The notes: a model not told the origin generated them from the letters alone. 38,770 bases of DNA from Polysphondylium violaceum (GCA_000277445.1 AJWJ01000202.1:1-38770); one strand, 5' to 3'. Counted from the stretch's first letter, positions 18,808 through 31,246 are shown. Program-made: numbers and translations.

Positions 18808-19543
18808 TGTGGCACTAAGATATAATGTCTCTTTCGTTCATTTATCAAAACTTAGGTAAACCCATTCATAATTATTTCTAAAAAAAGAAAAATCTTTGCC
18901 AAAAAAAAGTAAAGAAAATTGAAAATTATTTATTTTTAGTCTTTCCAAAAAGATTTTCAACATGCACTTTAAAATTGTAAAAGAATGAGAACGATTACTA
19001 CGGAAATAAAAAGAAAAGTTGCCTAATGATTGTTTAAACTTTTTTACTTTTCGTAAAAAACCAACCTTTTTTTTTCTCTGAAATGTACAAGTTCTAATTA
19101 AACTCATGAGTCTTTCTATCTATTAGCAATTAATATCTAACCAGGATTTTAAAATAATTTTAAAAATATAGTCCTACTTTAAAAGTTTAAATTTAAACCC
19201 TGGGTATTATAGAAGAACCTTGGTTCTAAATTTATTTTTTAAGATATTTTCAAGATTTTTTTTATCATGACATCACCATAATCTATTTGGCATAAAAAAA
19301 TTAAAATTTTTACCTGGTGCTGCTTTTTTTATAAATTATCAATTGGGCGGGACTTTGCTAATTAGGAATACTGCAAACACTGGTGTGGTATAAAGATCGA
19401 AAGAAGCATAGAATGAGACAATGATAAAAAAAAAGGTATAAATAGAATGAGTAAAAAAGGAATGTAATCAAATCATTAATCTTTTCAATCAAACAACTAA
19501 TTTTTATCTGTTCTATAAGCAACTATCTCTTTTTTATTCAATT
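18808..19543. other. Intergenic, AT-rich promoter region
   Basis: About 740 bp between divergently transcribed copy 3 (-) and the secreted-protein gene (+). It is very AT-rich with A and T runs. An 89-codon minus-strand open frame (18838-19107), rich in Phe, Lys and Ser, looks like chance. TATA-like TATAAA sequences occur near 19389 and 19437, before the start at 19544. Confidence 0.5.
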
Positions 19544-20359
19544 ATGAAATTCCTTACTATTGCATTACTCGTACTCTTATCTGTATCAGCATCGTTGGCT
19601 GGTAATTGTTTCCAAACCACTGGTTATCATACAAGCTTTACTGCCACAGGTTTTAACTCAATCTTGCCATCAAACAACGGTGTTCCACTTTCTTTCTATG
19701 AGGGTATGTGTGATTAATTGTCTTGTCTTTATAAGTTTATGATTACTAATAGTTTTATCAAATATAGCTGGTACCATCAATGTCGACTTTGCCCAACAAC
19801 AAATGGCTGTTACCTTTGATATCTTAACTACTGATAGCCAAGTATTGGGTCTACTTTATGCCTTTGCTGCCAACCAAACCATGTATGTTGTAAACATTGA
19901 TGACAATGGTTCCACCTGCACCAAATTACCATTAAATGTTCCAATTCCAACTTCATTCCCAAATGTCACTGCCGATTTAGGTCCAATCAACATTGGTAAA
20001 TTCCGTATGTATTAGTACTATTATGTTTACATTCTTTTGTATTTTCGTATCGTTTATTAATTAAATTATTGTGCAATATAGAAACTGAAGTACTTGAAAT
20101 CGTCGAAAATGGATCTCAACAAAAAGTATTATATGATTTACAAAACTGTGCCCTTGTCAGCTCTTACATGCTCAACGAACCAAGTCAACCAGGTGTCACT
20201 ACTGTTAATTTCTTAAACTTTGAAAGCACCCCTGCACCAATTTCTTTACCATCTATCTGCACCAATCCATCCATGTCTATCAAATCCAACAGACACAACT
20301 CAAAATCATCTGCCAAAACTCCAAAATCAATTCAACAATTATTAAGACCATTCTTTTAA
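19544..20359 (+). CDS. Secreted ependymin-like protein
   Basis: Three exons, 19544-19703, 19768-20004 and 20082-20359, give 224 residues. The N-terminus MKFLTIALLVLLSVSASLAG is a clear signal peptide, with probable cleavage after ASLA. The mature part has spaced Cys and Asn (GNCFQTTGYH, YEAGTINVDFAQQQMAVTFD, LYAFAANQTMYVVNIDDNG, STCTKLPLNVPIP, LYDLQNCALVSSYML). The order of a beta-strand-rich sheet, a TCTK-L motif and a later Cys resembles ependymin-related proteins, which fold as a lipid-binding beta sandwich; this assignment is by pattern only. The C-terminal ~30 residues are basic and disordered. NQT is a possible glycosylation site. It is likely exported or lysosomal. Splice phases all agree. 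The next gene on the same strand starts 555 bp downstream. Confidence 0.72.
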
Positions 20360-20914
20360 GAAACTCTAATAATCACACAATCTATATTCACAATATTCAT
20401 TGTTTTGTTTCAATATCTGACACAACACAATAGTTGTACATTAAAAAAACTAATAAACCATATTACAAAAGATAAAAAAACTCTCTATTGTTATTGTACA
20501 TCTTTGTTTATTAAATAATCGAGATCTAAACATTTAGGAAAAAATGCTAGTCCCGGTCAGCTTTACACCTCTACATCAAAGATATATAAATTACACTTTT
20601 CTCTTTTGTTTTTTGTACATCTTTGTTGTTTTTAATTTTTAGCAAGATAAAAAAGAAAAGACTAAGTTTACACCAATAATTTAATACAAAATCTATGAGT
20701 AAAAGCAAAATGTAAGTTTAAATAATAAAAATAGTACCACCCTTATTTTCTGTGAATAGAATGAGGAGGCCCTATGAATTTTTCAAACTTTTTTGCGCGC
20801 ACCCTTTCGTTTTTTTTTTTTCCTAAACATAAAAATTTTTCAAGCAAACATTGACATCATATTGTATTGGGTCATCTAATCGATCCCTCCAATCTCTTTT
20901 AAAAAAGAAGCAAT
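20360..20914. other. Intergenic region upstream of the CARMIL-like gene
   Basis: About 555 bp. The first part is 3' flank with AATAAA-like sequences. The rest is AT-rich; 20535-20575 is less AT-rich but carries no open frame. A GCGCGC core next to T12 lies at 20795-20821, about 95-120 bp before the next start codon. Confidence 0.5.
20795..20821 (+). promoter_or_regulatory. GCGCGC core beside an oligo(dT) run
   Basis: GCGCGC at 20795-20800 is followed by a T run ending at 20821, about 94 bp before the ATG at 20915. It resembles the motif at 9801-9824. A promoter role is inferred from position and recurrence. Confidence 0.35.
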
Positions 20915-23898
20915 ATGACTATATCTGAAAACTATTCAATTAGTGAGGATCTCAATAGTATGTAACATGCGTTTATTGCACAGCATATATTGTACATGAT
21001 TGGTACCAGTACTAATGAATCTTTACAATTAGAATATATTGATGATCATTTAGGTCAACACTACAATGAAAAGAAACAGATTGTGGAATGGGTCGAGAGT
21101 AGATCACTCAAGTCCAAAAGATTCAAAAAGAGAATCATCGTAGTCGGTACCTATAGAATCCTCAGTATAAAGAAAGGCAAGGTATCTGTGTCTGTCAATA
21201 AGAACATTCATTTCTACGATATCACTGATTTACTTATCATTGAAGATACTGTACGTATATACCTACTCATTCATAAAATGTATACATATTAATGAATATT
21301 ATTATTATTTGTAGATTGAAATTAGATTAAGACAAACATATAAATCAGGCGATCAACAGGGTATATTAATTAGAACAGAAAAGGAAATACTACAAAAGAT
21401 AATATTAATGGTTCGGGAAACACATCGATCGATAACGCATGGATTTGCAGATCCTTCATTTACACTGAAACTCAATGTATCACCAGATTTCCTTTTACCA
21501 ATGAGCGAAAAGGTTGAAGGTGTTGCTGATCATTTTATTGAAGTCTATAAAGCACAATCAAACTACAGAAACACAATCCCCAGTACCCAAGTATTTCGTC
21601 TTGTTGAGAAATATGTACATGACAATGTCTATGATTTAGATTTATCGAAATGTCCCGGTATGGAAGGTAGATCTGATTTAAAGTAAGTCTTGATTATATC
21701 TAATCTATCTTATCTATGCATTTATATTAATAATAATGATACCCATAGCTTTAATTTAGAAACATTGATATTATCACTCAAGTATAATAAATACTTTCAA
21801 TCTATTATTATCAGTGGAGTATCACAACGATGTATTATATCGGCATTGGGTGAAATATTGGCAACCAATACCAATATTAAAAAGATTACAGCTTCAAATC
21901 TTTCCGAGGAACAAACATTTTTAACTTTAGGCACATCACTCTCAAACAATGTATTTAATACGGTGCAAGTATTTGATTTCAGCAGTACTAGTATTAATCA
22001 AGCTACCTTTAGTGTATTTTGCGAAGTACGTATTCAATGTATTATTAATACAACACAGAGAATAATGTAATCATAATACTAATATCATTCATAGGGATTG
22101 GAAACACTAAATCATCCAATATTATATTTAAATTTAGCCAATTGTAATTTACATTCAAAGAGTGTAGAGCTGTTGTTTGGAGCATTTGTAAAGAATCTTA
22201 AAATGTCATGTGGCATTGAATATCTGAATCTGACATCAAGTAAATTTGAAGACATTGGATCAAGCATCATGAGTTCTTGGATCTATAAAATGAAGGATGA
22301 CTACTCGTTAAGAAAACTCTATTTATCCTCATGTTCAATTAATCTCTTATTGTTGGGCTCACAATTAAAGACTTTGAAGTTACTAAAAGTATTGAATCTC
22401 TCAAACAATCGTTTGGATAGAGCCGAAGTTGACCAAATCATGTTGATTGTTCAAGAATCACAAGGACTTGAATCACTTGATCTTTCAAACTGTAATATCA
22501 ACAATGATCACTTTTTATATTTATCTGAAACCATTGGTAAAAATAGAAAAGTAACTGTAGGTATTGATATTGCTTCTATTCAGTGTATTGCATTGATACT
22601 AATAACAATAATAATAATTAATATAGTCATTATCATTAAATATATTAAATAATCCAATTGAAAAGAAACCAAATATACTTGTACAATCTTTTGAATATTT
22701 CAATTCGATTGTTTCATTGGATATCTCAAATTGTAATCTAGGTTTAAAGACATTGACCAGAGTATTGGACTCTTTAAAGAACAATAGCAATATTCATAGT
22801 CTTACTTTAAACAGTAACTTTACCGGTGTAAGTAATATTCATTCTAATTCTATTTATATTGAATCAATACTAATCATCAACAACAAATAGACATCAAATG
22901 AAGCTTTGGAATTTATAACAGAATTAAAACATTTTATTGCTAATAATGTGTCATTAAAGAGTGTATCTATTGCCGGAAATCATGGTAGTATGCTGCCACA
23001 AAAGGCCATTATTATTTTATTGGAATATCTTAGAGAATCAAATGCCAAATTAGAATATTTGGACATATCTTATCATCATCTCAGTGATCAAGTTGCACCA
23101 TTTATTGCCAATCTTTTGGAATACAATTCAAATATCAAAGGTATTGAATTGGATAAAAATCATTTGACAATCAACTCTTATCAAAGTATTTTATTGTCTC
23201 TTCAAAACAATCATAGTCTCATTCGTTTCCCATTCCCTTGCTATGACTTTGAAAAGAGTTTTATCTCTTTGACAACGGCCAAAAAGTCTCAGTTGATGAG
23301 TATATTTCATAGAATTCAAAACATCATTGAAGAGAATGGATCCTATCAAGTATTTGATCCTCATTTTTGTCCAACTCCCTACTCATTTAAAAATGAATTC
23401 AACAAAAACACTGGTGGTAGTGGTGCCTATCTTTCTGAAAATGGTCATCATGGTTCGAATCAATCTGATCATTCATCATCATCCAATAATGCCGCTGCTT
23501 TATCGACCTCTCCTTCATCTCCTCAAATTTCATTTAGAGCAACTTTATCACCAACTTCTAGACAAGGAAAGAATAATTATAATAATAAGAATAACTATAG
23601 CAATCATACTACTACCACTACTACAACCACGACTGAAAACTATTATGATCAAGTTGATCATACTAGTTTCCCACCACCACCACCACCTCCTCCTACCGAT
23701 TATTACTATGATAATCCACTTCCCCCTCCACCAGTGCCCGACAGACCCCAAATTGATCTTCAACACTCATTAGAATACAGAATATCACATTTGAACGATG
23801 ATTATGATCAACCACAACAACAAGAACAATACTATGATCAAGATCAATATCAAGACCAATATCAAGATCAATATCAATACCAATACCAAGATCAATAA
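20915..23898 (+). CDS. CARMIL-like leucine-rich repeat protein with Pro-rich tail
   Basis: Seven exons: 20915-20961, 21010-21250, 21315-21682, 21749-22025, 22095-22556, 22627-22827 and 22891-23898; 867 residues, all phases consistent. The N-terminal ~130 residues form a PH-like domain (FKKRIIVVGTYRILSIKKGK). Then comes the CARMIL linker (GVADHFIEVYKAQSNYRNTI, DNVYDLDLSKCPG), followed by about 15 leucine-rich repeats of the LRRC16 type (LYLNLANCNL, LKVLNLSNNRLD, LESLDLSNCNIN, LVSLDISNCNLG). The repeat cap matches CARMIL (LDKNHLTINSYQSILLSLQN, LIRFPFPCYDF). The tail has SPSS, poly-Thr, a PPPPPPPP stretch (SH3 ligand) and YQDQ repeats. CARMILs bind membranes and regulate capping protein and myosin I. 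I see no capping-protein-binding CPI motif in the tail, and the protein is shorter than the D. discoideum CARMIL of about 1,050 residues. Confidence 0.8.
23840..23895 (+). repeat. Short tandem repeat coding YQDQ units
   Basis: Degenerate 12-nt units (TATCAAGATCAA-like) encode repeated Tyr-Gln-Asp-Gln at the extreme C-terminus of the CARMIL-like protein. Confidence 0.75.
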
Positions 23899-26118
23899 AT
23901 CTTGTTTTTATTTATAATTGCATTCTCATTGCTTTTATTTCTTTGTTTGTTTGATGTATACGAAAAAGGGACAATTGGTCTTGTTTAACATTATATAATA
24001 CCAGACTTTATTTTATTATAATTAATTTATCGCCCCACAAGTTTTAATTTAATCACTTTTGGACCCCCCCTATTTTTTTTTTTTTTTCATTTTTCGTAAA
24101 AAAAAATATCCTAAATCTAATTTGGTGAATTCGAAAAAAAAAAATGGGGGAATATGATAATGGATTGGAGAGGCCTGCAAAATCTAAAAAAGGGAGGATT
24201 TTTTTGTGAATAAAAAAAAAAAAAAAAGTATCTGCAAAAAAATTAAAAAATAATCTCGAAAATTGGATTGGATAAACAAAACAGGTTTATTCATAACACC
24301 ACTTTTTTTTATTTTAAAATTTGGTCATATATTATAAACTATCGTATCATCACATAAACACACACATATTCAACAATAACAACAAAAGGTAATTGTTTTA
24401 TTTTAAAATTTAGATTTAGTTTGATTATATGAGATATAAATAACGATGGGATTGTTTTGTTTGAATTTAGAGAGTGAATATTTTTGTGGTACTAGTGGTG
24501 GGAGTGGGGTGTGTTTTGTGTGTGTGCGTATGTTTGTGTGTATAATGTAAATTTTTAACTCATCTAAATTAATATATTTCTCCATCAAAAGATGAGGGGG
24601 AAGGGAAAAGGGAATTTATATTATTTATATGAGTGTGTGTATCATCCCACTCATCATCTTATAGCAACTATTTACTATTGTTATTTTCCCAACACACATT
24701 GTCATTTTTGATTGACATCACCCACTCACCCATCCACCCACTCAAATTTTTGATTTTGTAAAATATATATCTTTTCAATCCCGTCCATCGACTTGAATAG
24801 CCCTAACAATAAACACTTTTATTTATAAAACCCACACCCACACCCAAATTTATATACATATGTATTTATTTACCACCCACCACTCACAAACACACATATT
24901 ACCCCTTGCAAATCACTCTTGTTGTTGTTGTTAAATTTTAAAAAAAGAAGGAAATCATATCATATCCATTTATATTCTCTCTACATTTATATATATAACC
25001 GTATTAACACAACAACAGCATTATAAAAACATTCACCAAACTATAGTTTATTTATAGAATTTGTATGTTTTATATATATCTAGATACAAAGATCTTTTAT
25101 TTTTTTTATACACCATCATCATCGTGTGTTAACAAGTCAACCATCCTCCACTCAAATTGTATGAACTTCATTTGTCTTGTGATATCACCCCCTGCCCACA
25201 CCCACACACCATACAATCATCTCATCATATAAATAGAAATCACACATATGGGCTTCTCAAGTAATACACAAAAAAAGTGGGGTGGGAAAAAAAGTGGGTG
25301 GTAGGAAATCTTTTTAATTTGTGTATTTTTTTTTTTTCTTTCATAATTTTTTTATAAAATACATGTCATTGCCATCCCCCTTTGGTCAGTTTTAGTCGTT
25401 GTTGTTTTTTTTTTTTTTTTCTTTTTTTAATTAGTTTTTTTTCAAAAATTTTTTTTTGATTTTCCTAACACTTTTTTTTTTTGTTTATTAAAGTTTAGAT
25501 TAGGTAATTTGATCTCTCATCTAAAAAAAGAGAAGAGAAAAAAAAGAAAAAAAAGAGTTTACTTTTTAAGGTAGGTTGAGGAAATGAATTTATTCATTAC
25601 GATAACTTGATAGATATATCAGCAGACAGACAGACAGACAACGCAGCAGTAGTAGCACACACAGATACACAGATACAAAGATACAAATAGAACCATTTAC
25701 GCATACTCTTTGTTTGAACTCATTCACAATACATAACCATTTGTTATACATATACATCACCACTCACACACAGCCGCACATTACTGTTTATTAATTACAC
25801 TCCAACATGTACACAACACATTAGGTGTTAATTCATAAATCATTCAGTCATTTTTTGAACACGGGAAAATTTACTCTCACACTCACCCATCCACACACCA
25901 CACCACACACTCTAAAAAAATCCACCCAACCCATTCATTATCTATCTCTTGTTATACTCTTTTTGTGACCATCCAAATTATTACACACGCACACACATTG
26001 CATATTAATATGCTCATACAGATCCACTAGCTATTACACCCACCACACATCACTCACACACCCCACTCACCCACCACACACTCACACACCCCACCCCCAT
26101 CATAAGTGCACACTATCT

Positions 26119-26152
<34 letters not shown>

Positions 26153-26477
26153 TAAATACACAGAAGAAGAAAACTAAATAGTTTTATTATTCACATCTTT
26201 CATTTTAGTTGTACTTTCATAAAATATAGTTACTACCTATATAGATATAATCCTTTTTTATTTTTTATTTTTTATTTTTTTGCAGAACCAACACTAATCT
26301 TTTTTTTTTTTTCTAAAAAAAAAATCACAGAAATTAAAAAAAAAACAAAAAAAAGCACCCATTTATATCTAGATAGCAGCAATAGTACAAATATAGATAA
26401 CACAATAGACACACAGAATCAATCAATCAACTTACACACAAACACAACACACACACACATACACATACACATACACA
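23899..26477. other. Long non-coding promoter and leader region of the TrfA/Cyc8 gene
   Basis: About 2.6 kb without a gene. The first 400 bp are AT-rich with A and T runs. From about 24650 to 26475 the plus strand is strikingly C-rich and G-poor (CACACA, CACCCAC, CCACTCA repeats), as expected for a transcribed leader. A strong donor (CAAAAG|GTAATT, 24389) and another (TTTAAG|GTAGGT, 25571), with a strong T-rich acceptor TTTTTGCAG ending at 26285, suggest one or more 5'-UTR introns. A GACA/CAGA microrepeat lies at about 25623-25640. The few short open frames look accidental. Confidence 0.55.
26126..26152 (+). promoter_or_regulatory. Oligo(dA) tract in the leader region of the TrfA/Cyc8 gene
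   Basis: A run of 27 A about 325 bp before the ATG at 26478 and 130 bp before the candidate leader-intron acceptor. It could be a promoter tract for a short transcript or lie within the leader intron. Confidence 0.35.
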
Positions 26478-29400
26478 ATGGCATCAAATGTAAATATTCA
26501 AAACAACAATGATGCAAATGCCATCTCATCCAAGGTCAGAGAGATGTATGAGTCAATCTGGCTATCGTTGGGATCATGTGCAGAATCTGGTGGTGATCAA
26601 GACAAGGCATTGTTTTCCTTTGAAAATGTCCTCAGACACAATCCATACTCTGTCAAAGCACTCACCCATATAGCCTCGCTTTTTAGAATCAAAGAAGAGT
26701 ATCCCAAAGCAGCAGACTTTTTTCAACGTATCGTTCAATTGGAGCCAAAGAATGGTGAAGTCTGGGGAGCATTGGGTCATTGTTATTTGATGATGGACGA
26801 TCTTCAAAAGGCTTATTCTGCCTATCAACAAGCACTATATCATCTTCCCAATCCAAAGGATCCAAATCTTTGGTATGGCATTGGTATCCTCTACGATAGA
26901 TATGGTTCCTATGATCATGCCGAAGAAGCTTTCACTGCCGTCTTGAAAATGGATAGTAAGTTTGAAAAGAGTACTGAAATTTATTTTAGATTAGGTGTAT
27001 TATATAAACATCAAGGAAAATATGAACAATCTTTAGAAGTATGTAGTTAGTTAGTTTAGCTATATAGTAATAATGGTGTATTCTTTATTCTTTATACTAA
27101 TAATAATAATAATAATATCAGTATTTCCATCATTTAGTTAAATCACCTCCTTTACCATTAACTGCTGCAGATATTTGGTTCCAAATTGGACATGTTTACG
27201 AATTACAAAAAGATGTATGTAGTAATATTATTAAAAATAATGATGACAATGATTTTAGTTTATTAATAAACAAATATAATTATAATAGTATAAAGGAGCA
27301 AGAGAATCTTATGAAAAGGTATTGGAAAAGAATCCAAATCATGCAAAAGTACTTCAACAATTGGGTTGGTTGTATCATCATAATTCATCATTTTCAAATC
27401 AAGAATTGGCAATTACATATTTATCAAAATCCATTGAAGCTGATGGTACCGATGCACAGACATGGTATCTTTTAGGTAGATGTTATATGGCACAACAAAA
27501 ATACAAAAAGGCCTATGAAGCCTATCAACAAGCAGTCTATAGAGACGGTAGAAACCCAACCTTTTGGTGTTCGATTGGTGTTTTATACTATCAAATCAGT
27601 CAATATCGTGATGCTCTTGATGCCTATACAAGAGCCATTCGTCTCAATCCATATCTCAGTGAAGTGTGGTATGATTTGGGTACTCTTTATGAAAGTTGTC
27701 ATCAATTAAATGATTCTTTGGATGCCTATTCTAGGGCTGCCGAATTGGATGCCAACAATAAACACATTCAATCTCGTTTGGCTACTTTGAAAGCTCAAAT
27801 CGCCGGCAAACCAATTGGTAAAGAAAACTTTAATGGTCCAAACAATGTTGGCAACAATGGTGTCGATGGTTACAATGGTGAAAGAGTTGGTAGTATTGGT
27901 AACAATAACAACAACAATAGTAACAACAATAACAATGATGTTGATCATATTAGTGATAGATCAACACCAATGATTATCGAACCATGTTCACCAAATCATA
28001 TGGATCAACTCCAAGGTAGACACAACAATAGAAACAACAATGGAGGTACAACTACACCATTTGTAGAGTTGGCTGAAATCTCTTCTCATCTTCCAGAGGA
28101 AATGAGAAACAGTAGTCTCCCATCATCCAATGAATTAAACTCCTCTCTTATTGACAAGAAAACTGAAAAGAGCAAAGGTAAAGAGTTAAAAGGCTCAAGT
28201 CCAGAAACAAGACATCACTTGGATGTTGACCAACATCAAAATGGTGGTAACAGTAATATTAATAGTATGAAAGATTATGGTGTAAATAATAACAACAACT
28301 TTAACAAGAATAATAGTATGAATATGAGTTCAATCAACAACAATAACAATGTCAATATCTTGAATAGTAATAATAGCAACAAGAATGTTTTGGACAACAA
28401 ATTCAAAGAGATTTTAGAAAGAGAGAGATCATCAAACAATGGCATTGACAATAGACCAGAGTCTAAAGAATTTAAAAGTGATTTCCCAAGCAGAGAAAGA
28501 CCATTTGATAGAGATCCAATTAGAGATCGTATGTCTTTTGCTATCGATAGAGATGATAAAGATTTACCAAAATCATTGTTATCATTGGCCGCTCAAAGTA
28601 CCTCTAGAAATAGTAAGGAAAGAGATTCTCCTACCGATGAAGGTATGGAAATTGATAGAGACCCAGTTCCCGCTGAAAAAGATAAATCATCCAACAACAA
28701 TAACGATAAAGAAAAATCTACTACTAGCAGTGAAAAGGAGAGTAATAATGATAAAGAAGAGTCTACCAGTGACAAAGAAAAGTCTCAATCACCAGTTTCT
28801 CAAGTTGTTTCAAAAGAAGCTCAAAAAGAAGAAGAAAAAGAAGAAGGTGAGGAAGGTGAGGAAATAACAGTAGCAACAAAGTCACCAGTTTCAGAATCTA
28901 CCAAAGATAAAGATACCAAAGTTGATGAAAAAGAAAAAGAAAAGGAAAAAGAAACAACTTTATCTCCAACTAGTCCAAAAGAAAAGGAAGAAAAAGAAGT
29001 TGAATCAACATCTAGCAAAGACACCAAAGATAGCAAGGTTGAGGAAAATGAAGAAAAGCAAGAAAAAGTTGAAAAAGAAAAAGAAATTGAAAAGGAATCA
29101 CCAACAACCAAAGATGAAGATAAAGAAAAAGTTGAACCTACCACTTCTGATAAAGAAAAAGAAGTTGTTGACAAAGTTGAAAAAGAAAAAGAAATTGAAA
29201 TGAAAGAGAAAGAAGAAGATGTAAAAGAGGATAAAAAAGAATCAACAACAAATGGTAGTGAAAAGGAAAAGGAAAAAGAACAAACCTCACCAAAACCAGA
29301 TGAAGTTGAACCCTCTCAAGATGCATCCCAAGAAGAAATTAACAAGAGAAAACTTGACGATGATTCTTCAGCATCATCATCAAAAAGATTAAAACCAACA

Positions 29401-29718
29401 GAAAGTTCTGATGAATCAACATCAACAACCACCACCTCTTCAACTTCACCACCACCATCATCAAAGAATACAGAAACACTTTCACCAGAGAGTAGTTCAA
29501 AAGAAAAGAAACCAAACAATGGAACTACAACATCATCAACTGCTTCATCTGCACCATCATCAAGTAGCACCAGTGAAAGAGAACGTGAACGTGAGCGTGA
29601 AAGAGAAAGAGAAAGAGAGCGTGAACGTGAGCGTGAACGTGAAAGAGAAAGAGATAGAGATAGAAAAAAAGATACTAGAGCTCCAATCAAACCATCTCCT
29701 CGTAAACTTGATAGATAA
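26478..29718 (+). CDS. trfA: TPR co-repressor Cyc8/Ssn6 homologue (TrfA)
   Basis: Three exons, 26478-27038, 27122-27214 and 27289-29718, give 1,027 residues. Residues 15-395 are about ten tetratricopeptide repeats, for example IWLSLGSCAESGGDQDKALF, VWGALGHCYLMMDDLQKAYS, IWFQIGHVYELQKDYKGARE, TWYLLGRCYMAQQKYKKAYE and VWYDLGTLYESCHQLNDSLD. The order and the LNP/LEP spacing match Cyc8/Ssn6, which carries Tup1 to promoters as a general co-repressor. The rest is disordered: Asn-rich at 410-620, then a long Lys/Glu/Ser/Thr (KEKE-type) region, and a C-terminal (RE)n run at about 29577-29660 ending TRAPIKPSPRKLDR. The introns interrupt the TPR region at two points with clean phases. The long leader upstream suggests heavy regulation. 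It is convergent with RabGGTA (232 bp between stops). Confidence 0.9.
29577..29660 (+). repeat. GARCGT/GAAAGA repeat coding an (Arg-Glu)n run
   Basis: Alternating GAA/GAG and CGT/AGA codons give about 14 Arg-Glu pairs at the C-terminus of the TPR protein. Similar charged dipeptide runs are found in TrfA-type proteins. Confidence 0.8.
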
Positions 29719-29950
29719 GATAGATCTAATTAATAGTTAACAAAATCAATCTTTTTCGCATCTACCTTTATATTTAATTATTTACCAACCCCCTCCCCTA
29801 ATGACAAAAAAAATTTCGACCCATCCCCTACAACAATGATATATTATCTCCTTCACAAGGTACATATACCTATTTTTAAAATAAAATAATATATAAAAAA
29901 AGTTTAAAGATATTTATTAGTTGTTGTTTCTATGACATGATGATTTACTT

Positions 29951-31153
29951 TTAAATTTTATTAAATAAACTTTTATAATAATTGATATGATCATTATCCA
30001 ATTTAATTAAAAGATTGATTTGATCTTTTAATTCGTCTTGTGGATAAGCACCAATTTCAATTTTGAGTAAAAGTGATATCAAGATTGGCCATTTACAATC
30101 GGGTTCCAATTCAATCAATTCATTGGTTTGTTCAAGTTCATTCTTTAAGATATCAATATAATTTGAATTTGGAATTTGTTTGATGGTGTGGACCAACCAT
30201 TTATGATAGATCCAAGAGGAAGAATCTTTTGGTTCTGTAAATGTTGCATTTCTAACAAATTCAAACTCCTCTTGTAATTTTGCAATAAATTCCTCTGCAT
30301 CTGTATATATTTTTGGTAAAATGGATGATCTTTGATGCCATGATGAATAATTACTAAAGTTTTGTTCAATTTTAGTTGTAGTATATTCAAGTTCCTTTTC
30401 TAATGGAATATTTGAATGTTGAATAATAAATCTTCTATATGACCAACAATGAACTATTATTATTATTATTATGATTTTAACATTAGAATAAAATTTTATA
30501 AATAAATAAATATAATAATACAATACAATTTCTTAAATCTAAATTTAATAATTTTGAACATAATTTAGTTTCTCTTTCCCAATCACATGAATCTAATTTA
30601 AGAGAAATCCATTTTCTATGATACCAAATCCAATAACTTTTTGGGAATCTTTGAATACATTCTTCAATAAATTTCATTTCATTCAAGTATAGTTTTTGTA
30701 ATTCTTCATTTTCTCTTTTTTATAGTATACAAGATTAATATATAAATATGATAGATGGAGTTTTATAAATATATATATACTTTGTTTCTTTAAATTGATT
30801 AAAAATAGATTTTCTGTAATTCCATACAGAATAAAATTCAGGATTTTCTTCTAAAACTTTTTGTGATAAAGATAAAGAGGTTTCATTGTATTTACCTTGT
30901 TCACTCTCTCTCTAGTAAAGAAGAGTATACTGTAAGTATTTTTTTGTACAAGTATTGTTGTACACTCTATCATACATACATTATCTGTATATTTCTTTAC
31001 AATACTATTATACTCTTCAATTTTCTTAAGCTCTAATATTCTAGCTGCTTTTGCTTTTTCTTCTGTAGTTCTGACCTTTAATACACCGTGCTTTTAAAAA
31101 GTATCGTTATTAGTTTCGAGGTATGAGTGTGTGACATTTGATTAGTTTACCAT
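29951..31153 (-). CDS. rabggta: Rab geranylgeranyltransferase alpha subunit
   Basis: Five exons on the minus strand: 31151-31153 (ATG only), 30980-31090, 30781-30911, 30527-30714 and 29951-30453, giving 311 residues. The protein starts MHGVLKVRTTEEKAKAARI, matching the conserved RabGGTA start MHG-LKV. It has several PFTA repeats: FYSVWNYRKSIF, YWIWYHRKWISL, NFHCWSYRRFII (joined across intron 4), NYSSWHQRSSIL and SSWIYHKWLV. This subunit pairs with the beta subunit and REP to add geranylgeranyl groups to Rab GTPase C-termini. The length is like fungal Bet4; the Ig-like and LRR parts of the mammalian protein are absent. An intron directly after the ATG is required to recover the conserved N-terminus. 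The gene is divergent from MED7, sharing the A tract at 31220-31246. Confidence 0.88.
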
Positions 31154-31214
31154 TGTTTATAATTATATATCTGTTTCAGATATTATAAAATGAGATGAAC
31201 AACCACAATAAAAA

Positions 31215-31219
<5 letters not shown>

Positions 31220-31246
<27 letters not shown>
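31220..31246. promoter_or_regulatory. Oligo(dA:dT) tract in a bidirectional promoter
   Basis: A 27-A run in the 154-bp gap between the start codons of RabGGTA (31153, minus) and MED7 (31308, plus). It lies 67 bp from one and 62 bp from the other, nearly in the middle, which suggests one nucleosome-free promoter serving both. Confidence 0.5.

Noticed and set aside
18838-19107. An 89-codon minus-strand open frame just upstream of copy 3
   Set aside because: It is Phe/Lys/Ser-rich as expected from A/T runs, has no recognisable motif, and would overlap the promoter/5' UTR of copy 3, ending 30 bp before its ATG.
24403-24588. A 61-codon minus-strand frame
   Set aside because: Built from CACACA/CCACC simple sequence in the C-rich leader region of the TPR gene.
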